Below, piece by piece: positions 51,072 through 60,815 of a stretch of DNA of 64,000 nt. Under the pieces are notes generated by a model. It saw only the letters and a list, made by a program, of their open reading frames with translations. It did not search any database and was not told the DNA's origin. The DNA is from Planctomycetota bacterium (lineage in GTDB: Bacteria > Planctomycetota > Phycisphaerae > Phycisphaerales > UBA1924): positions 1 through 64,000 of the forward strand of contig JAJRXR010000052.1 in the NCBI GenBank assembly GCA_024276195.1, written 5' to 3'. The stretch's first letter is position 1; each line of letters begins with the position of its first letter. Made by a program: the position numbers and the translations under genes.

Positions 51072-54000
51072 TTAGGCGGCCCGGGGCTTGGCGTCGGGCG
51101 CCCGGATCGGCTCGGGCGCCTCGGGCGTGCGATCGCCCATGCCCAGCAGGCGGCGCAGGCCCGCGTCCATCTCCAGGACGAGGCTGAGCATCAGCGGGGC
51201 CAGCACGAGCGTAAAGCCGGTCGAGACGAGCAGCCCCCCCACCACAACCGAGCCGAGGCCTCGGTACATTTCCGAGCCCGCGCCGGGGAAGAGGACCAGC
51301 GGAAGCATCCCGCCCACGCTGGTGAGCACGCTCATGAAGATGGGGCGGATGCGTGTGCGCACGGCGGCGGCGACGGCCTCGAGCGGGTCCATCTGGGCTG
51401 CGCCGTCGCCCTCTGCGTAGAGGCCCCGCATGAAGTTGAGCGACTGGTGGACGAGGAGGATCGCGTTGTTGACGACGACGCCGATGAGGATGATGAACCC
51501 GAGCATGGTCAGTACGTCGAGCTGCTGGGGCGCCTTGGTGGGGTCGTTCATGGACCAGGCGTGGACGATGGCCAGGCCCGCGAAGCCGCCGACGATCGCC
51601 AGCGGGATCGTGAACATGATGACGAAGGGGTAGACAAAGCTCTCAAAGAGCGCGGCCATGAGCAGGTACGTCACAAGCAGCGCCCAGACGAGGCGGGCGG
51701 TCATGAGGTTCGGGTTCGAGCCGAACATGAAGACAAGGCCCCCGAGCACAAGCGCCAGCAGCAGCGCCCCCGCCCCGGCGTACAGGAACGTCACCTGCCC
51801 CCGGGACATCGAGCGAACCAGCGCAAAGGCGCACACCCCCAGGCCCGCGAGCAGAATCAGACCCGTGACGATGTTCACGGGGGAGAACCAGCTCACGTTC
51901 GTGCGCGGCGGGGCGGGCGGGCCGAACAGGGACGCGCGCACCTCGTCGAGCTTGGCGGCGGTTCCCTCCAGGCGCACGCGCATGGACCGGTCGATAAGCC
52001 CGGCGCTCTGGGCGGGGGCGATGGCCTCGTCGCGGAGCCAGGCCATGGTCTCTTCGAGCGGAGCGTCTACGGGCGGGTCGATCTGGATGGTGACGCTGGC
52101 GAGCTCTTCGATGCGCTGGATCTGCTGGGAGGCGAGAGTGGGGACAAAATCGACGACGGTGTCGATGGGGACGACGGGGCCGGCGGGGGTGGCGATGGGG
52201 ATGGTGGCGAGCTGTTCTTTGTAGTCGAGGCGCCCGCCGAGGGGGAGGGCCACGAGGTCGATGGTGCGTCCGTCGAGCTTGTAGTCGCCGATGAGCGAGC
52301 CGTCGAAGAGGCTTCGGATGGCGACGCCGACGCCCTCGGTGGTCAGGCCCAGCTCGCGCCCGCGCTCGTTGAGTCGAATCTGGAGCTCTTGTTCAAGAAG
52401 GCTGTAGTTGGAGGGGCTGGGGCGGACATCTCCGGGCTTGAAGTGTGGTCTGGCGACTTTGAAGATCGCCTTGGCGGCGGCGGTGACGCTGGCGAGGTTG
52501 GGGCCGGAGATTTCGATGTCGATGGTGTTGCCGCCGCCTACGCCGCCCCCGAAGAGCGAGGTCTGGCCTGCGCCGCCGTAGCTATCGGGGATGGAGCTCA
52601 TGGCGTTGGTGAGGAGCTGGCCGATGGGGCGGACAACGAGGTTGTCCTCGCTGGTGCCCCCGACGAACATGGCGGGGCCGAAGGCGCCGATGAAGAAGTT
52701 GTCGATGGGGACGGGGGCGAACGGCGGGAGGGCGGGCTCGGAGCCGAAGGACGGGCGGGCGATCTCGGGCAGGGCGGCGACGGTCTCGGGCTCGTCGAGG
52801 GTGGCCTCGAGGTAGGGCTGGATATGCGCTTCGATGCGCATGGCGATCTCTTCGCGTTTTTTGAGCGAGAGACCCGGGGGGATGAGCAGGCCGCCGAAGA
52901 CGAGGTTGCGGTTGCCGGCGGGGAGGTAGTCGAGCGGCGGCGCGAGCTTGATGGCGCCGAAGATGCTCGCGGCGGTCATGACGATGATGATCGCTGGTCG
53001 GAGGGACCAGCCGCGCCAGCCGGTCATGAGCCAGAGCATGACAGAGCCGATCCAGGCGTTGAGAACGCTAAGCGCGGGGACGAGGCCGAAGAGGTCTTTC
53101 CAGGCCCGGACAACCGGGTTGCGGGCCTTGGCTTTGGGGCGCAGCCAGCGGGCGGCGGCGGCGGGGATGACCGTGATCGAAACAAGCAGCGAGAGCATGA
53201 CCGAGGCGACGATCGCCAGGGAGATGTCGCGGAAGAGCTGGCCCGCTTCTTCCTGGATGGTGAGGACGGGGACGAAGACGGCGGCGGTGGTGAGGGTGGA
53301 GGCCAGGATGGCGCCCCAGACCTCGCGCCCGCCGAGATACGCGGCGCGCCGGGGCGATTCGCCGCCCTGGATGCGCCGGTAGATGTTCTCGAGCACGACA
53401 ATGGCATTATCAACGACCATGCCGACGGCGAACGCGAGGCCCGCGAGGGAGATGATGTTGAGCGTGCGCCCGAGCGTGAGCAGGACGAGGAAGGTGCCGA
53501 TGACGGAGATGGGGATGGCCAGGGCGATGATGGCGGTGGAGGTCAGCGAGCGGAGGAAGAGGAGCAGGACGAGGACGGCGATGACGCCGCCGATGTAGAG
53601 GTTCTGCGTGACGAGGCCGACGGCGGAGTTGATGTAGACGGTTTCGTCGTAGACCTGGCGGAGGCGGAGGTCCGGGCCGACGGGTCCGCCGCTGGTGCTG
53701 CCGCCGTAGCTGGGCAGGAAATCGGTTCGGATTTCGTCGAGGCGAGGGCGGAGTTTTTCCATGACCTCGACGACGTTGGCGCCGGACTGGCGGACGACGG
53801 GCATCGCGATGGACGGGTGCCCGACGGAGCGGACAAACCCGCGTTGCTTCTGGTAGCCGATATCAACCGTCGCAACGTCCTTGACGTAGACCGGGCGCCC
53901 GGAGCGGAAGGCGATGATGGTTTCGAGGACCTGCTCGGGCGTGTCGTACTGCCCGACGAGGCGAACGCGGTAATCGCGTTTGCCCTCGGCGATGGTTCCC

Positions 54001-54671
54001 GCAGAGACGTTGCGGTTCTCGGCGCGCAGGGCGTTGACGACATCGACGTGCGTGAGCCCGCGCTGGGCGATGGCGATGGGGTCGATCAGGACACGGGCCT
54101 CGCGCTCGCGCCCGCCGTAGACGTTGACCTGGGCGACGCCCTCGATGCGCTCGAGGTATGGCTTGATCTCTCGCTCGATGTCGTCGAAGAGAGAGGTGAT
54201 ATCGAAGCCCGGGTGTTTGGCGATTTTGTCTTCGGGCAGGTCGATGATGAGCCAGGCGATGGCGTTGTCCATCTCGCCGTCGGAGGCGCGGACGACCGGC
54301 TCGTCAACACCAGCGGGGTAGGCCGGGACCTGACGCAGCGCGTCGGACACCTCCTGGAGCGCGCGAGAAAGATCGGCGTCGATGGTGAAATCCAGCGTGA
54401 TGGTGCTCGAACCCTCGGACGAGTTCGAGCGCATTCTCTTCAGGTTGACGACGTTCTTGAGTCGCTGTTCCTGCTCTTTGGTGATCTCATCGACAACCTC
54501 CTGCGGCGAGCGCCCGGGCCAGCTCGTCTCGACCGTGATGACCGGGCGATCGACGGTGGGCGTGAGCTGGATGGGGATCGCGCCGAGGCCGATGAGCCCG
54601 AACATGACGATGAGAATTACGCCGACGGTGACCCCGACGGGCTTTGCGATGGCGAGTCGAACAATGTCCAC
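51072..54671 (-). CDS. RND efflux transporter permease (HAE1/AcrB type)
   Basis: 1,199 residues with 12 membrane helices and two large periplasmic loops. N-terminus KPVGVTVGVILIVMFGLIGL, then NSSEGSSTITLDF, the TM4 motif region GLAFAVGMVVDNAIVVLENI, and the second half FIILIGVVVNNAILLVHQSL. It pumps drugs or lipophiles in complex with the adaptor encoded upstream (three bases away). Confidence 0.93.
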   Translation of the reverse strand: MDIVRLAIAKPVGVTVGVILIVMFGLIGLGAIPIQLTPTVDRPVITVETSWPGRSPQEVVDEITKEQEQRLKNVVNLKRMRSNSSEGSSTITLDFTIDADLSRALQEVSDALRQVPAYPAGVDEPVVRASDGEMDNAIAWLIIDLPEDKIAKHPGFDITSLFDDIEREIKPYLERIEGVAQVNVYGGREREARVLIDPIAIAQRGLTHVDVVNALRAENRNVSAGTIAEGKRDYRVRLVGQYDTPEQVLETIIAFRSGRPVYVKDVATVDIGYQKQRGFVRSVGHPSIAMPVVRQSGANVVEVMEKLRPRLDEIRTDFLPSYGGSTSGGPVGPDLRLRQVYDETVYINSAVGLVTQNLYIGGVIAVLVLLLFLRSLTSTAIIALAIPISVIGTFLVLLTLGRTLNIISLAGLAFAVGMVVDNAIVVLENIYRRIQGGESPRRAAYLGGREVWGAILASTLTTAAVFVPVLTIQEEAGQLFRDISLAIVASVMLSLLVSITVIPAAAARWLRPKAKARNPVVRAWKDLFGLVPALSVLNAWIGSVMLWLMTGWRGWSLRPAIIIVMTAASIFGAIKLAPPLDYLPAGNRNLVFGGLLIPPGLSLKKREEIAMRIEAHIQPYLEATLDEPETVAALPEIARPSFGSEPALPPFAPVPIDNFFIGAFGPAMFVGGTSEDNLVVRPIGQLLTNAMSSIPDSYGGAGQTSLFGGGVGGGNTIDIEISGPNLASVTAAAKAIFKVARPHFKPGDVRPSPSNYSLLEQELQIRLNERGRELGLTTEGVGVAIRSLFDGSLIGDYKLDGRTIDLVALPLGGRLDYKEQLATIPIATPAGPVVPIDTVVDFVPTLASQQIQRIEELASVTIQIDPPVDAPLEETMAWLRDEAIAPAQSAGLIDRSMRVRLEGTAAKLDEVRASLFGPPAPPRTNVSWFSPVNIVTGLILLAGLGVCAFALVRSMSRGQVTFLYAGAGALLLALVLGGLVFMFGSNPNLMTARLVWALLVTYLLMAALFESFVYPFVIMFTIPLAIVGGFAGLAIVHAWSMNDPTKAPQQLDVLTMLGFIILIGVVVNNAILLVHQSLNFMRGLYAEGDGAAQMDPLEAVAAAVRTRIRPIFMSVLTSVGGMLPLVLFPGAGSEMYRGLGSVVVGGLLVSTGFTLVLAPLMLSLVLEMDAGLRRLLGMGDRTPEAPEPIRAPDAKPRAA

Positions 54672-54674
54672 GGG

Positions 54675-55877
54675 TCAGCCATCCCCCTGCGCGGGCTGCT
54701 CGCCCGAATCGACCCGGCTCTGGGGCGCCTCGCCCAGACGCCCGAGGACTTTCAGCGGCTGCGTCGGGTAGAGACGCTCGTTGCCCTCGACGACCAGATC
54801 CATGCCCGGGCTGACCCTGCCCCGGCGGATCGCGACGCGATCGCCCACGGCGAAGAGGCGCTCGATGGTCGCGATCATCGCCGACCCGTCCGCGTCGAAG
54901 TAGACGTACTCGCCCGCGTCGTTGCGCAGGATGGCGTCCTTGTGGACCGTCACCGTCTCGCCCCGCACCCGCGTGGGCATCGACGCGATCACGCTCATGC
55001 CCGGGCTCATCCGCCCGCCCTTGTTGTCGATCTCGATGCGGACCGGGAACAGGCGGCTCAGCTCGTCGCCCTCGGGGATGATCCCGATGACCCTGCCCGG
55101 GACGATCGCTCGCAGCGCGGGCACACGCACGTCGATGACCAGCTCGCCCAGGGCGAGCAGCTCGCTCAGGCGTCCGACGACGTTCTCGGGTACGTTCACG
55201 CGCGCTTCGAGCGAGCGGACAGAGATAATCTCGACAATCCCGTCGCCGCGTGACGCCCACTGGCCCACCTCGGTCGCCTTTCGGACCACGCGCCCGGCGA
55301 AGGGCGCCCGGATGGTCATGTCATCGAGGCGCGCCTCGCCCCGGGCGACGTCCGCCTCGGCGATGGCCAGGTCCGCCATCGCCTGGGCCAGCGTGGCCTT
55401 GTCCGCATCAACGCGGGTGCGCCCGTCGTCCATCTCGGATTCGGAGGCGGAGCCGCGCGCGTCGAGTTTTTCGAGGCGCGCCAGGCTGCGCTGCGACTGG
55501 TCCAGCTCGGCGCGTCGCTGGTCAACGCGGGCCCGGGCCAGGGTGGCCTGGGCGCGCGTGCGTGTCAGTTCGATCTGCATATAGGTTGGGTCGAGGCGGG
55601 CGACGATCTGCCCCCGCTCGACCGTGTCGCCAGCCTCCAGTGGGAGCTCGATGACCAACCCAGCCTCTTCGGCTGCAAGGTTGCTGCGCCGGCGCGTGAG
55701 GATCTGGCCCGTCGCGGCCCGGTGCTGCTCGACCACTTCGAGGCGGACAGCGTCGAGGACGACATTGGCCGGGGGCGGCCCGTGCGACTGCGCGTGGGCG
55801 CCCGGGGCGCTGAGCAGGGCAGCAAGCACCACACCCATGCGCGAGAGCCAACAACTCGATCTCGATCTCCGCCTCAT
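54675..55877 (-). CDS. RND efflux periplasmic adaptor (membrane fusion) protein
   Basis: 400 residues: signal segment, lipoyl/barrel half (RRSNLAAEEAGLVIELPLEA, GQIVARLDP), coiled hairpin (about 100-180), and the closing half IRAPFAGRVVRKATEVGQWA. I used the ATG at 55877 because GGAGG lies five bases upstream. First gene of the RND operon. Confidence 0.88.
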   Translation of the reverse strand: MRRRSRSSCWLSRMGVVLAALLSAPGAHAQSHGPPPANVVLDAVRLEVVEQHRAATGQILTRRRSNLAAEEAGLVIELPLEAGDTVERGQIVARLDPTYMQIELTRTRAQATLARARVDQRRAELDQSQRSLARLEKLDARGSASESEMDDGRTRVDADKATLAQAMADLAIAEADVARGEARLDDMTIRAPFAGRVVRKATEVGQWASRGDGIVEIISVRSLEARVNVPENVVGRLSELLALGELVIDVRVPALRAIVPGRVIGIIPEGDELSRLFPVRIEIDNKGGRMSPGMSVIASMPTRVRGETVTVHKDAILRNDAGEYVYFDADGSAMIATIERLFAVGDRVAIRRGRVSPGMDLVVEGNERLYPTQPLKVLGRLGEAPQSRVDSGEQPAQGDG

Positions 55878-55892
55878 CCAGCCTCCAGACAA

Positions 55893-56253
55893 CCTGAGTC
55901 CCCGCCGGGGCCTGTTCCCCTCAGATTCGTACCCCCGATCATTGATCCACGCCGCAGGCGGATCCGCGTGGGCGCGAGAATCAGGCGTGATTCTCTGTAC
56001 GCAATTTACTAGGGCCTCGATCTAAGAACCAGAGATGGAAGGGCTCTCCGGCATGTTTGTGGAGGCGGACATCATCAACGAAAGTTGATTCATTCTCAAG
56101 ATGTCCGATAAGAGTGTGAGAATGGGGGTCAAGGAAGGCAAGTTGGGGTAGAGTCTCGCCAGTATCAGGGCATACACCCCATTCAAGTCAGAGCGCCGCC
56201 CGACTGGGGAGAGTTGAGGGCGCGTGACGGGACTTTCCCCCAAAAGGATCCCG
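55893..56253. other. intergenic region between RND operon and LacI regulator
   Basis: About 360 bp without a gene. Relatively AT-rich for this genome around 55985-56160. I see no palindrome or terminator; it must hold the two divergent promoters. Confidence 0.4.
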
Positions 56254-57294
56254 ATGGGCAGTTCGAGTTATTCCAAGCGTGTGACCCTGGCTGCGGTTGC
56301 GCGCCAGGCGGGCGTGGCCGAATCGACCGCGAGCCGGGTGATGAACGGGTACACGCGAAACTTTCGTGTGCGCCCGGAGGTACGCCAGCGTGTGATCGAC
56401 GCGGCACGCGAGCTGAACTACAAGCCCAACCCGATGGTGCGGTCGATCGCTGCGAAGCAGACGAACCTTGTTGCGATCATGGGCTCGACGCGGGATGAGG
56501 AGATGTACACTGCGGTACACGCTGCGGCGCGCGTCCTTATTGAAGAGGGCAAGCACGTCTGCACCTCGTTTCTCGATCCCGACGACGGCGCGTTCGGCGC
56601 CCCCTCGTGGCGCGTGGACGGGGCCATCGCGGTCAGGCCTGACGATCTGCAAGAGCTCGAATCGCTCCGCGCCCAAGGTGTCCCCTGCGTCTCCATCGAC
56701 GGGATGAGCCCCAGCGGGAGCGACTCGGCATGCATCGACGAGGACGCCTCCGTCCGCCTCGCCTTCGAGCACCTCAAGCAGGGCGGGCACGACTCGATCG
56801 CGTACGTCCGTCTCAGGGCTGAATCGAAGCCCGCAACAACAAAGCGCACGATAGAGACCCGTGACAAGGCGTACCAGACACTCTGCAAGAAGCACGGCGT
56901 CAGCCCCGACACCCACGATGTTGATAACACACCCGGCGGCGCGGCGAAGGCGATCGGCAAGCTCGTGTCCTCCGAGGGCGTTGGCGTGATCGCGTCCGAC
57001 GCGACCACGGCGATGCGCCTGCTCCAGGGCGCCGCCGAGCTTGGGGTCCGCACTCCCGACGATCTCTCGCTCGTCTGCCTGGGCGACACCTCGCTCGCCC
57101 GCCTGGCGACGCCCATGCTCACATGCGTGCGCCAGTCGCTCGAAGAGATCGGGCGAGCCGCAGCCCACCTGCTGCTCAAACGCCTGGACATGAACCCGGA
57201 CAGCCCCGCCGCCGACGTCCCCGAGGCCAAACGCCAGCTCTTTGCAGGAAAGATCATCGAGCGCGGCTCCACGCCCGCAATGCAGATTGGCTAG
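56254..57294 (+). CDS. LacI-family transcriptional regulator
   Basis: 346 residues. N-terminal helix-turn-helix VTLAAVARQAGVAESTASRV with hinge RELNYKPNPMVRSIAAKQT. The periplasmic-binding-like domain follows (VGVIASDATTAMRLLQGAAE ... IGRAAAHLLLKRL). The ATG at 56254 follows AAGGAT; an in-frame GTG at 56224 is weaker. The ligand is unknown. Confidence 0.9.
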   Translation: MGSSSYSKRVTLAAVARQAGVAESTASRVMNGYTRNFRVRPEVRQRVIDAARELNYKPNPMVRSIAAKQTNLVAIMGSTRDEEMYTAVHAAARVLIEEGKHVCTSFLDPDDGAFGAPSWRVDGAIAVRPDDLQELESLRAQGVPCVSIDGMSPSGSDSACIDEDASVRLAFEHLKQGGHDSIAYVRLRAESKPATTKRTIETRDKAYQTLCKKHGVSPDTHDVDNTPGGAAKAIGKLVSSEGVGVIASDATTAMRLLQGAAELGVRTPDDLSLVCLGDTSLARLATPMLTCVRQSLEEIGRAAAHLLLKRLDMNPDSPAADVPEAKRQLFAGKIIERGSTPAMQIG

Positions 57295-57385
57295 GTTCTG
57301 CTCGACGAAAGGACGGACCGCGACCGTGCCGGAGCGAGATCCTCGTTCTGCGCATCGCATGGCATCACATGGGCCGAAACGAGAT

Positions 57386-57415
57386 CCGGCGGGCGCCCCC
57401 CTCGGCGCCCGCCGG
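57386..57415. terminator. hairpin between convergent lacI-type and luxR-type genes
   Basis: Perfect 12-bp stem CCGGCGGGCGCC with a 6-nt loop, no T-run. Confidence 0.65.
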
Positions 57416-57422
57416 CTGTCGT

Positions 57423-58262
57423 TCATCCCGCACGTTCTGCTGGAGGACTGCCCTGGGCATTGCCGTTTCCGTTGGGCGTGTGGATCGGCGTGTCGTACCC
57501 GTTCCCGACGCGGAACCGCTGGATCAGCGGCTTCTGCCCCTTGACCTCGAAGTGCCGGTACACCGACTTGGTGTACTCCGCGATCGTGTTCTCGCTCAGG
57601 CCCAGCTGGGCCGCCATCTGCTTGCGCGTCCACCCCTCGAGCAACAACCCGAACACCGTCCGCAACCGCGGGCTCAGCTCCGGCACGCTCTGACCCGGGT
57701 CTTGCGGCACACCCGACTGGTGCAGCCACTTCACCTCCGACACCACGATGTGCGCCAGGCGGCGCTGCCTCGCGTCGAACGCTTCGCGCCCGATCTTCCG
57801 GTGCAGCCCCACGGCGCTGAACATCCCCTCGTCCATCGGGAAGATCGAGTAGACATACTCATCCACGCCCAACGGCTCGCGGTACATCTTGAAATGGCTC
57901 GAGCTGTACCACCCGTCGTCGCTGACCATGTCGCGCCGCGTCCGCGTGATGTGCTTCCCGCCGGCGGCGATGATCTCACGCATCAGCGGCTCGTTGTCCG
58001 GGGGCAGGTTCTCCTGATCCTGCGATGATTCCATTATCATCCCCACGCACTTCTCGTCGAACCCCTCCTGCATAAAGCTCACGCACATCGGCGGATCCTT
58101 CGGGCCGGCGTACCGGCTCACGACCCAGATCCACGCGTCCGCGTCCACCAGCTCCGCAAGCCCGCCCATCAGGCGGCGCTTCTTCGCCGGCACGTCCTCG
58201 CCCATGACCGCGACGTCTCCCAACAAACGCACGATCGCACGCACATCGCCTTCTCGGATCAT
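57423..58262 (-). CDS. LuxR-type helix-turn-helix regulator
   Basis: 279 residues. N-terminal about 190 residues without a recognised sensor domain; then LSPRLRTVFGLLLEGWTRKQ and ENTIAEYTKSVYRHF, the LuxR/GerE HTH. I chose the ATG at 58262 because AGGGGGCGG precedes it; an upstream ATG at 58295 has none. It is divergent from thiL. Confidence 0.85.
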   Translation of the reverse strand: MIREGDVRAIVRLLGDVAVMGEDVPAKKRRLMGGLAELVDADAWIWVVSRYAGPKDPPMCVSFMQEGFDEKCVGMIMESSQDQENLPPDNEPLMREIIAAGGKHITRTRRDMVSDDGWYSSSHFKMYREPLGVDEYVYSIFPMDEGMFSAVGLHRKIGREAFDARQRRLAHIVVSEVKWLHQSGVPQDPGQSVPELSPRLRTVFGLLLEGWTRKQMAAQLGLSENTIAEYTKSVYRHFEVKGQKPLIQRFRVGNGYDTPIHTPNGNGNAQGSPPAERAG

Positions 58263-58403
58263 CCGCCCCCCTCGGGCATCAGCCCAACCATCCATATGTA
58301 TACCTGAACTTCACCCGGACAGGTCCACCCATTTCCGACGACCCTCCGCATGGGGGGTACTGCGTCAAGGTGGGTCGCGTTCGGCCCCTACCCTCTGTAC
58401 GCG

Positions 58404-59312
58404 ATGCGCGAGCAACGGTTGTTAGAACGGATCCAAAGGCGGAGCGAAGCCCTCTGCGCCGCGTTCGCCCGGACCGTCGTGGTCGGGCCGGGCGACGACT
58501 GCGCCGTGCTCCGGTCGGCAACGGGCGAGATCACGCTCGTCGGCGTGGACCAGCTCATCGTCGGGCGCCACTGCACGCCCGACACACCGGTCGATCTGAT
58601 CGCGCGCAAGGCGATGGCGCGGGCGGTCTCGGACATCGCCGCGATGGGGGGCTCGCCAACCTGGGCGCTGGGCGCTGCCAAGCTCCCCGCCGACTACCCG
58701 GACGCCGACGAGCTGTTCGACCGGTGTGCGCACTGGGCGAGTCATTGGGGCGCCCCGCTCGTCGGGGGCGACATCGCCACGAGCCAGAGCGAGCTGGCGC
58801 TCTCGATCACCGTCGCGGGAATCCCCCACCCCATCCGCGGCCCGGTCCTGCGCTCGGGCGCAAAGGTCGGCGATGTGGTCGCGGTGACCGGCCCGATCGG
58901 CGACTCGTTCACCTCGGGCTGGCATCTCAACTTTGAGCCGCGCCTGGACGAGGCGAGGCGCCTGTGCGACGGGCTCGGCGACGACCTGCACGCGATGATC
59001 GACGTCTCCGACGGGCTCGGGCTCGACGCCCACCGCGTCGGGCGCGCCTCGGGCGTGCTCATCGAGATCGACGCGTCCCGCGTCCCCGCCAGGGACGCCT
59101 CGACCACGACATGGCGCGAGCGCCTGTCCAGCGGCGAGGACTACGAGCTGCTTGTCACCTTCAGCCCGGACGCCCAGGTCCCGGAGCAGCTCCAGATCAT
59201 CGGATCGGTCAGAGAGGCGCCGGACGCGGGACGCGCCGGCGCCGAGGTTGTTTCGCCCACGGGCGAGCGCGTCAGCGGGGCGGAGCTGGGCTGGGACCAC
59301 GGCCAGGGCTGA
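58404..59312 (+). CDS. thiL: thiamine-monophosphate kinase
   Basis: 302 residues: VGPGDDCAVLRS (metal-binding), ARKAMARAVSDIAAMGG, LVGGDIATSQS, IDVSDGLGLDAHRV and SGEDYELLVTF. It phosphorylates thiamine monophosphate to TPP. ATG at 58404 chosen because upstream in-frame codons lie in the divergent promoter. Confidence 0.92.
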   Translation: MREQRLLERIQRRSEALCAAFARTVVVGPGDDCAVLRSATGEITLVGVDQLIVGRHCTPDTPVDLIARKAMARAVSDIAAMGGSPTWALGAAKLPADYPDADELFDRCAHWASHWGAPLVGGDIATSQSELALSITVAGIPHPIRGPVLRSGAKVGDVVAVTGPIGDSFTSGWHLNFEPRLDEARRLCDGLGDDLHAMIDVSDGLGLDAHRVGRASGVLIEIDASRVPARDASTTTWRERLSSGEDYELLVTFSPDAQVPEQLQIIGSVREAPDAGRAGAEVVSPTGERVSGAELGWDHGQG

Positions 59313-59351
59313 CACCTCGCTCGGGCGCTGGCGGCGACCTACCAATCAGCC

Positions 59352-59987
59352 ATGGACGCGATGACGCGAGAGGTCGGATCTCTGGACGAAACACGCCGGT
59401 TGGCGCGTGAGATCGCGGGTTTGCTGCGCGCGGGGGATGTGGTTCTGCTCGATGGCCCCCTGGGCGCGGGCAAGACCACGTTTGTGCGCGCGCTCGCCGG
59501 CGCCCTGGGCGTGGACGAACGCTTGGTCTCGAGCCCGACGTACGTCATTGTCAACGAATACCGGAGCACATCTGGCCCGGGGATTGTCCACGCCGACGCG
59601 TACCGCCTGGGCGGGAGCGAGGATCTCGACGCCCTGGGCTGGGACAGGCTGACCTCGGGCGATTCGATTGTGCTCGTTGAGTGGGGCGAGCGGATCGCCC
59701 AGAGCTGCCCCGGCGCCGCCCGGATCGAGATTGAGCCCACGGGCGAGACTTCGCGTCGGTTCACGCTGGAGGCGCCCGACGCCTGGGCGACGCGAACACG
59801 CTCGGAAGCCGCCCCAGCCCGCGGGGCGACGACCTGCCCGATCACGGGCGAGGCGGTCGCGGGGGACAGCCCGACGTGGCCGTTTTCGAGCGAGCGCGCC
59901 CAGATGGCGGACCTGCACCGCTGGTTCAGCGGGCAACACGCGATCTCGCGCCCCATCGAGCAGGCCGACCTCGAGCGGGGCGAGTAA
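59352..59987 (+). CDS. tsaE: TsaE ATPase fused to a degenerate YacG-like zinc-ribbon domain
   Basis: 211 residues. N-terminal TsaE: Walker A DGPLGAGKTTFVRALA (near 34-49), SSPTYVIVNEY, HADAYRLGG, LVEWGERI; it energises the t6A37 tRNA modification complex. The last 50 residues read CPITGEAVAGDSPTWPFSSE then RAQMADLHRWFSGQHAI, matching YacG (CPxC ... PFCSxRCxxxDLxxW). Three of the four zinc cysteines are replaced (T, S, A); C162 remains. Normal TsaE ends near residue 150. Confidence 0.85.
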   Translation: MDAMTREVGSLDETRRLAREIAGLLRAGDVVLLDGPLGAGKTTFVRALAGALGVDERLVSSPTYVIVNEYRSTSGPGIVHADAYRLGGSEDLDALGWDRLTSGDSIVLVEWGERIAQSCPGAARIEIEPTGETSRRFTLEAPDAWATRTRSEAAPARGATTCPITGEAVAGDSPTWPFSSERAQMADLHRWFSGQHAISRPIEQADLERGE

Positions 59988-60026
59988 GCTGACCGGACCG
60001 GAACACCGCCTGCGGAGGGCTCACGG

Positions 60027-60815
60027 ATGAGCGAGATTCGGCGCCCAGCGAGGGCGCGCTACATGGTTTGGCTGGGGATGGGCGCCCTGAGCGTCGTCGC
60101 GCTCTCGGCTCTGGCCCAGGACGGGCCAACGCCTGCGGTTGACGCCGCCGAGCAGATCCAGTCCGACCAGCTCGGGCTCTGGACGCTGTTCCGCCAGTCG
60201 TTCGACTTCTTTTCGGTCGTGCTGATCATCGGCTCGATCGCTGCGGTGGCGCTGATTGTGCGCACGTTCATCGAGGTCCGGGCGGGCGTGATCATGCCGC
60301 GCAAGCGCACCGGGCGTTTGATCGATCTCATCGAGCACGGGCGCATCGACGACGCGAAGGCGTTTGTGCGCCGTGACGACTCGTTCGTGGGCAGCGTGCT
60401 GCGGTCGGCGATGCGCGAGTCCGGGCGCGGGCGGGCGGCGATGCGCGAGGCGGGCGAGCTGGCGGCGAGCGATCAGGCCGCGCGTTGGTTCCGCAAGATC
60501 GAGCTGCTGAACATCATCGGGAATCTCGGTCCGCTCGTGGGGCTGGCGGGGACGGTCTGGGGGATGATTATCGCGTTCACGTCGCTGGGTGTGGCCGACG
60601 GTCAGGCGGGGCCTGCGGATCTCTCGCTGGGCATCTCCAAGGCGCTGTTCCACACGCTCATCGGGCTGGTGCTCGCGATCCCGTGCCTGCTGACGTTCGG
60701 GATCTACCGGGGCGTGGTGGACCGGATCTGCACCCGTGCGATGGTCGAGAGCGCCCGTTTGATCGAGCTGCTCCCGGCTGGCGATGCGCGGAAAGGCCCG
60801 GAGAAATCCGCGTGA
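60027..60815 (+). CDS. MotA/TolQ/ExbB proton channel family protein
   Basis: 262 residues: signal-like N-terminus, helix near 60-82 (FSVVLIIGSIAAVALIV), and the conserved MotA-ExbB segment NIIGNLGPLVGLAGTVWGMI and GISKALFHTLIGLVLAIPC. It forms the proton channel with the two ExbD proteins encoded next. Confidence 0.88.
   Translation: MSEIRRPARARYMVWLGMGALSVVALSALAQDGPTPAVDAAEQIQSDQLGLWTLFRQSFDFFSVVLIIGSIAAVALIVRTFIEVRAGVIMPRKRTGRLIDLIEHGRIDDAKAFVRRDDSFVGSVLRSAMRESGRGRAAMREAGELAASDQAARWFRKIELLNIIGNLGPLVGLAGTVWGMIIAFTSLGVADGQAGPADLSLGISKALFHTLIGLVLAIPCLLTFGIYRGVVDRICTRAMVESARLIELLPAGDARKGPEKSA

Noticed and set aside
51054-55253. Very long plus-strand frame (about 1,400 codons)
   Set aside because: It is antisense to the RND permease and adaptor, whose protein motifs are unambiguous; long antisense frames are expected at this GC content.
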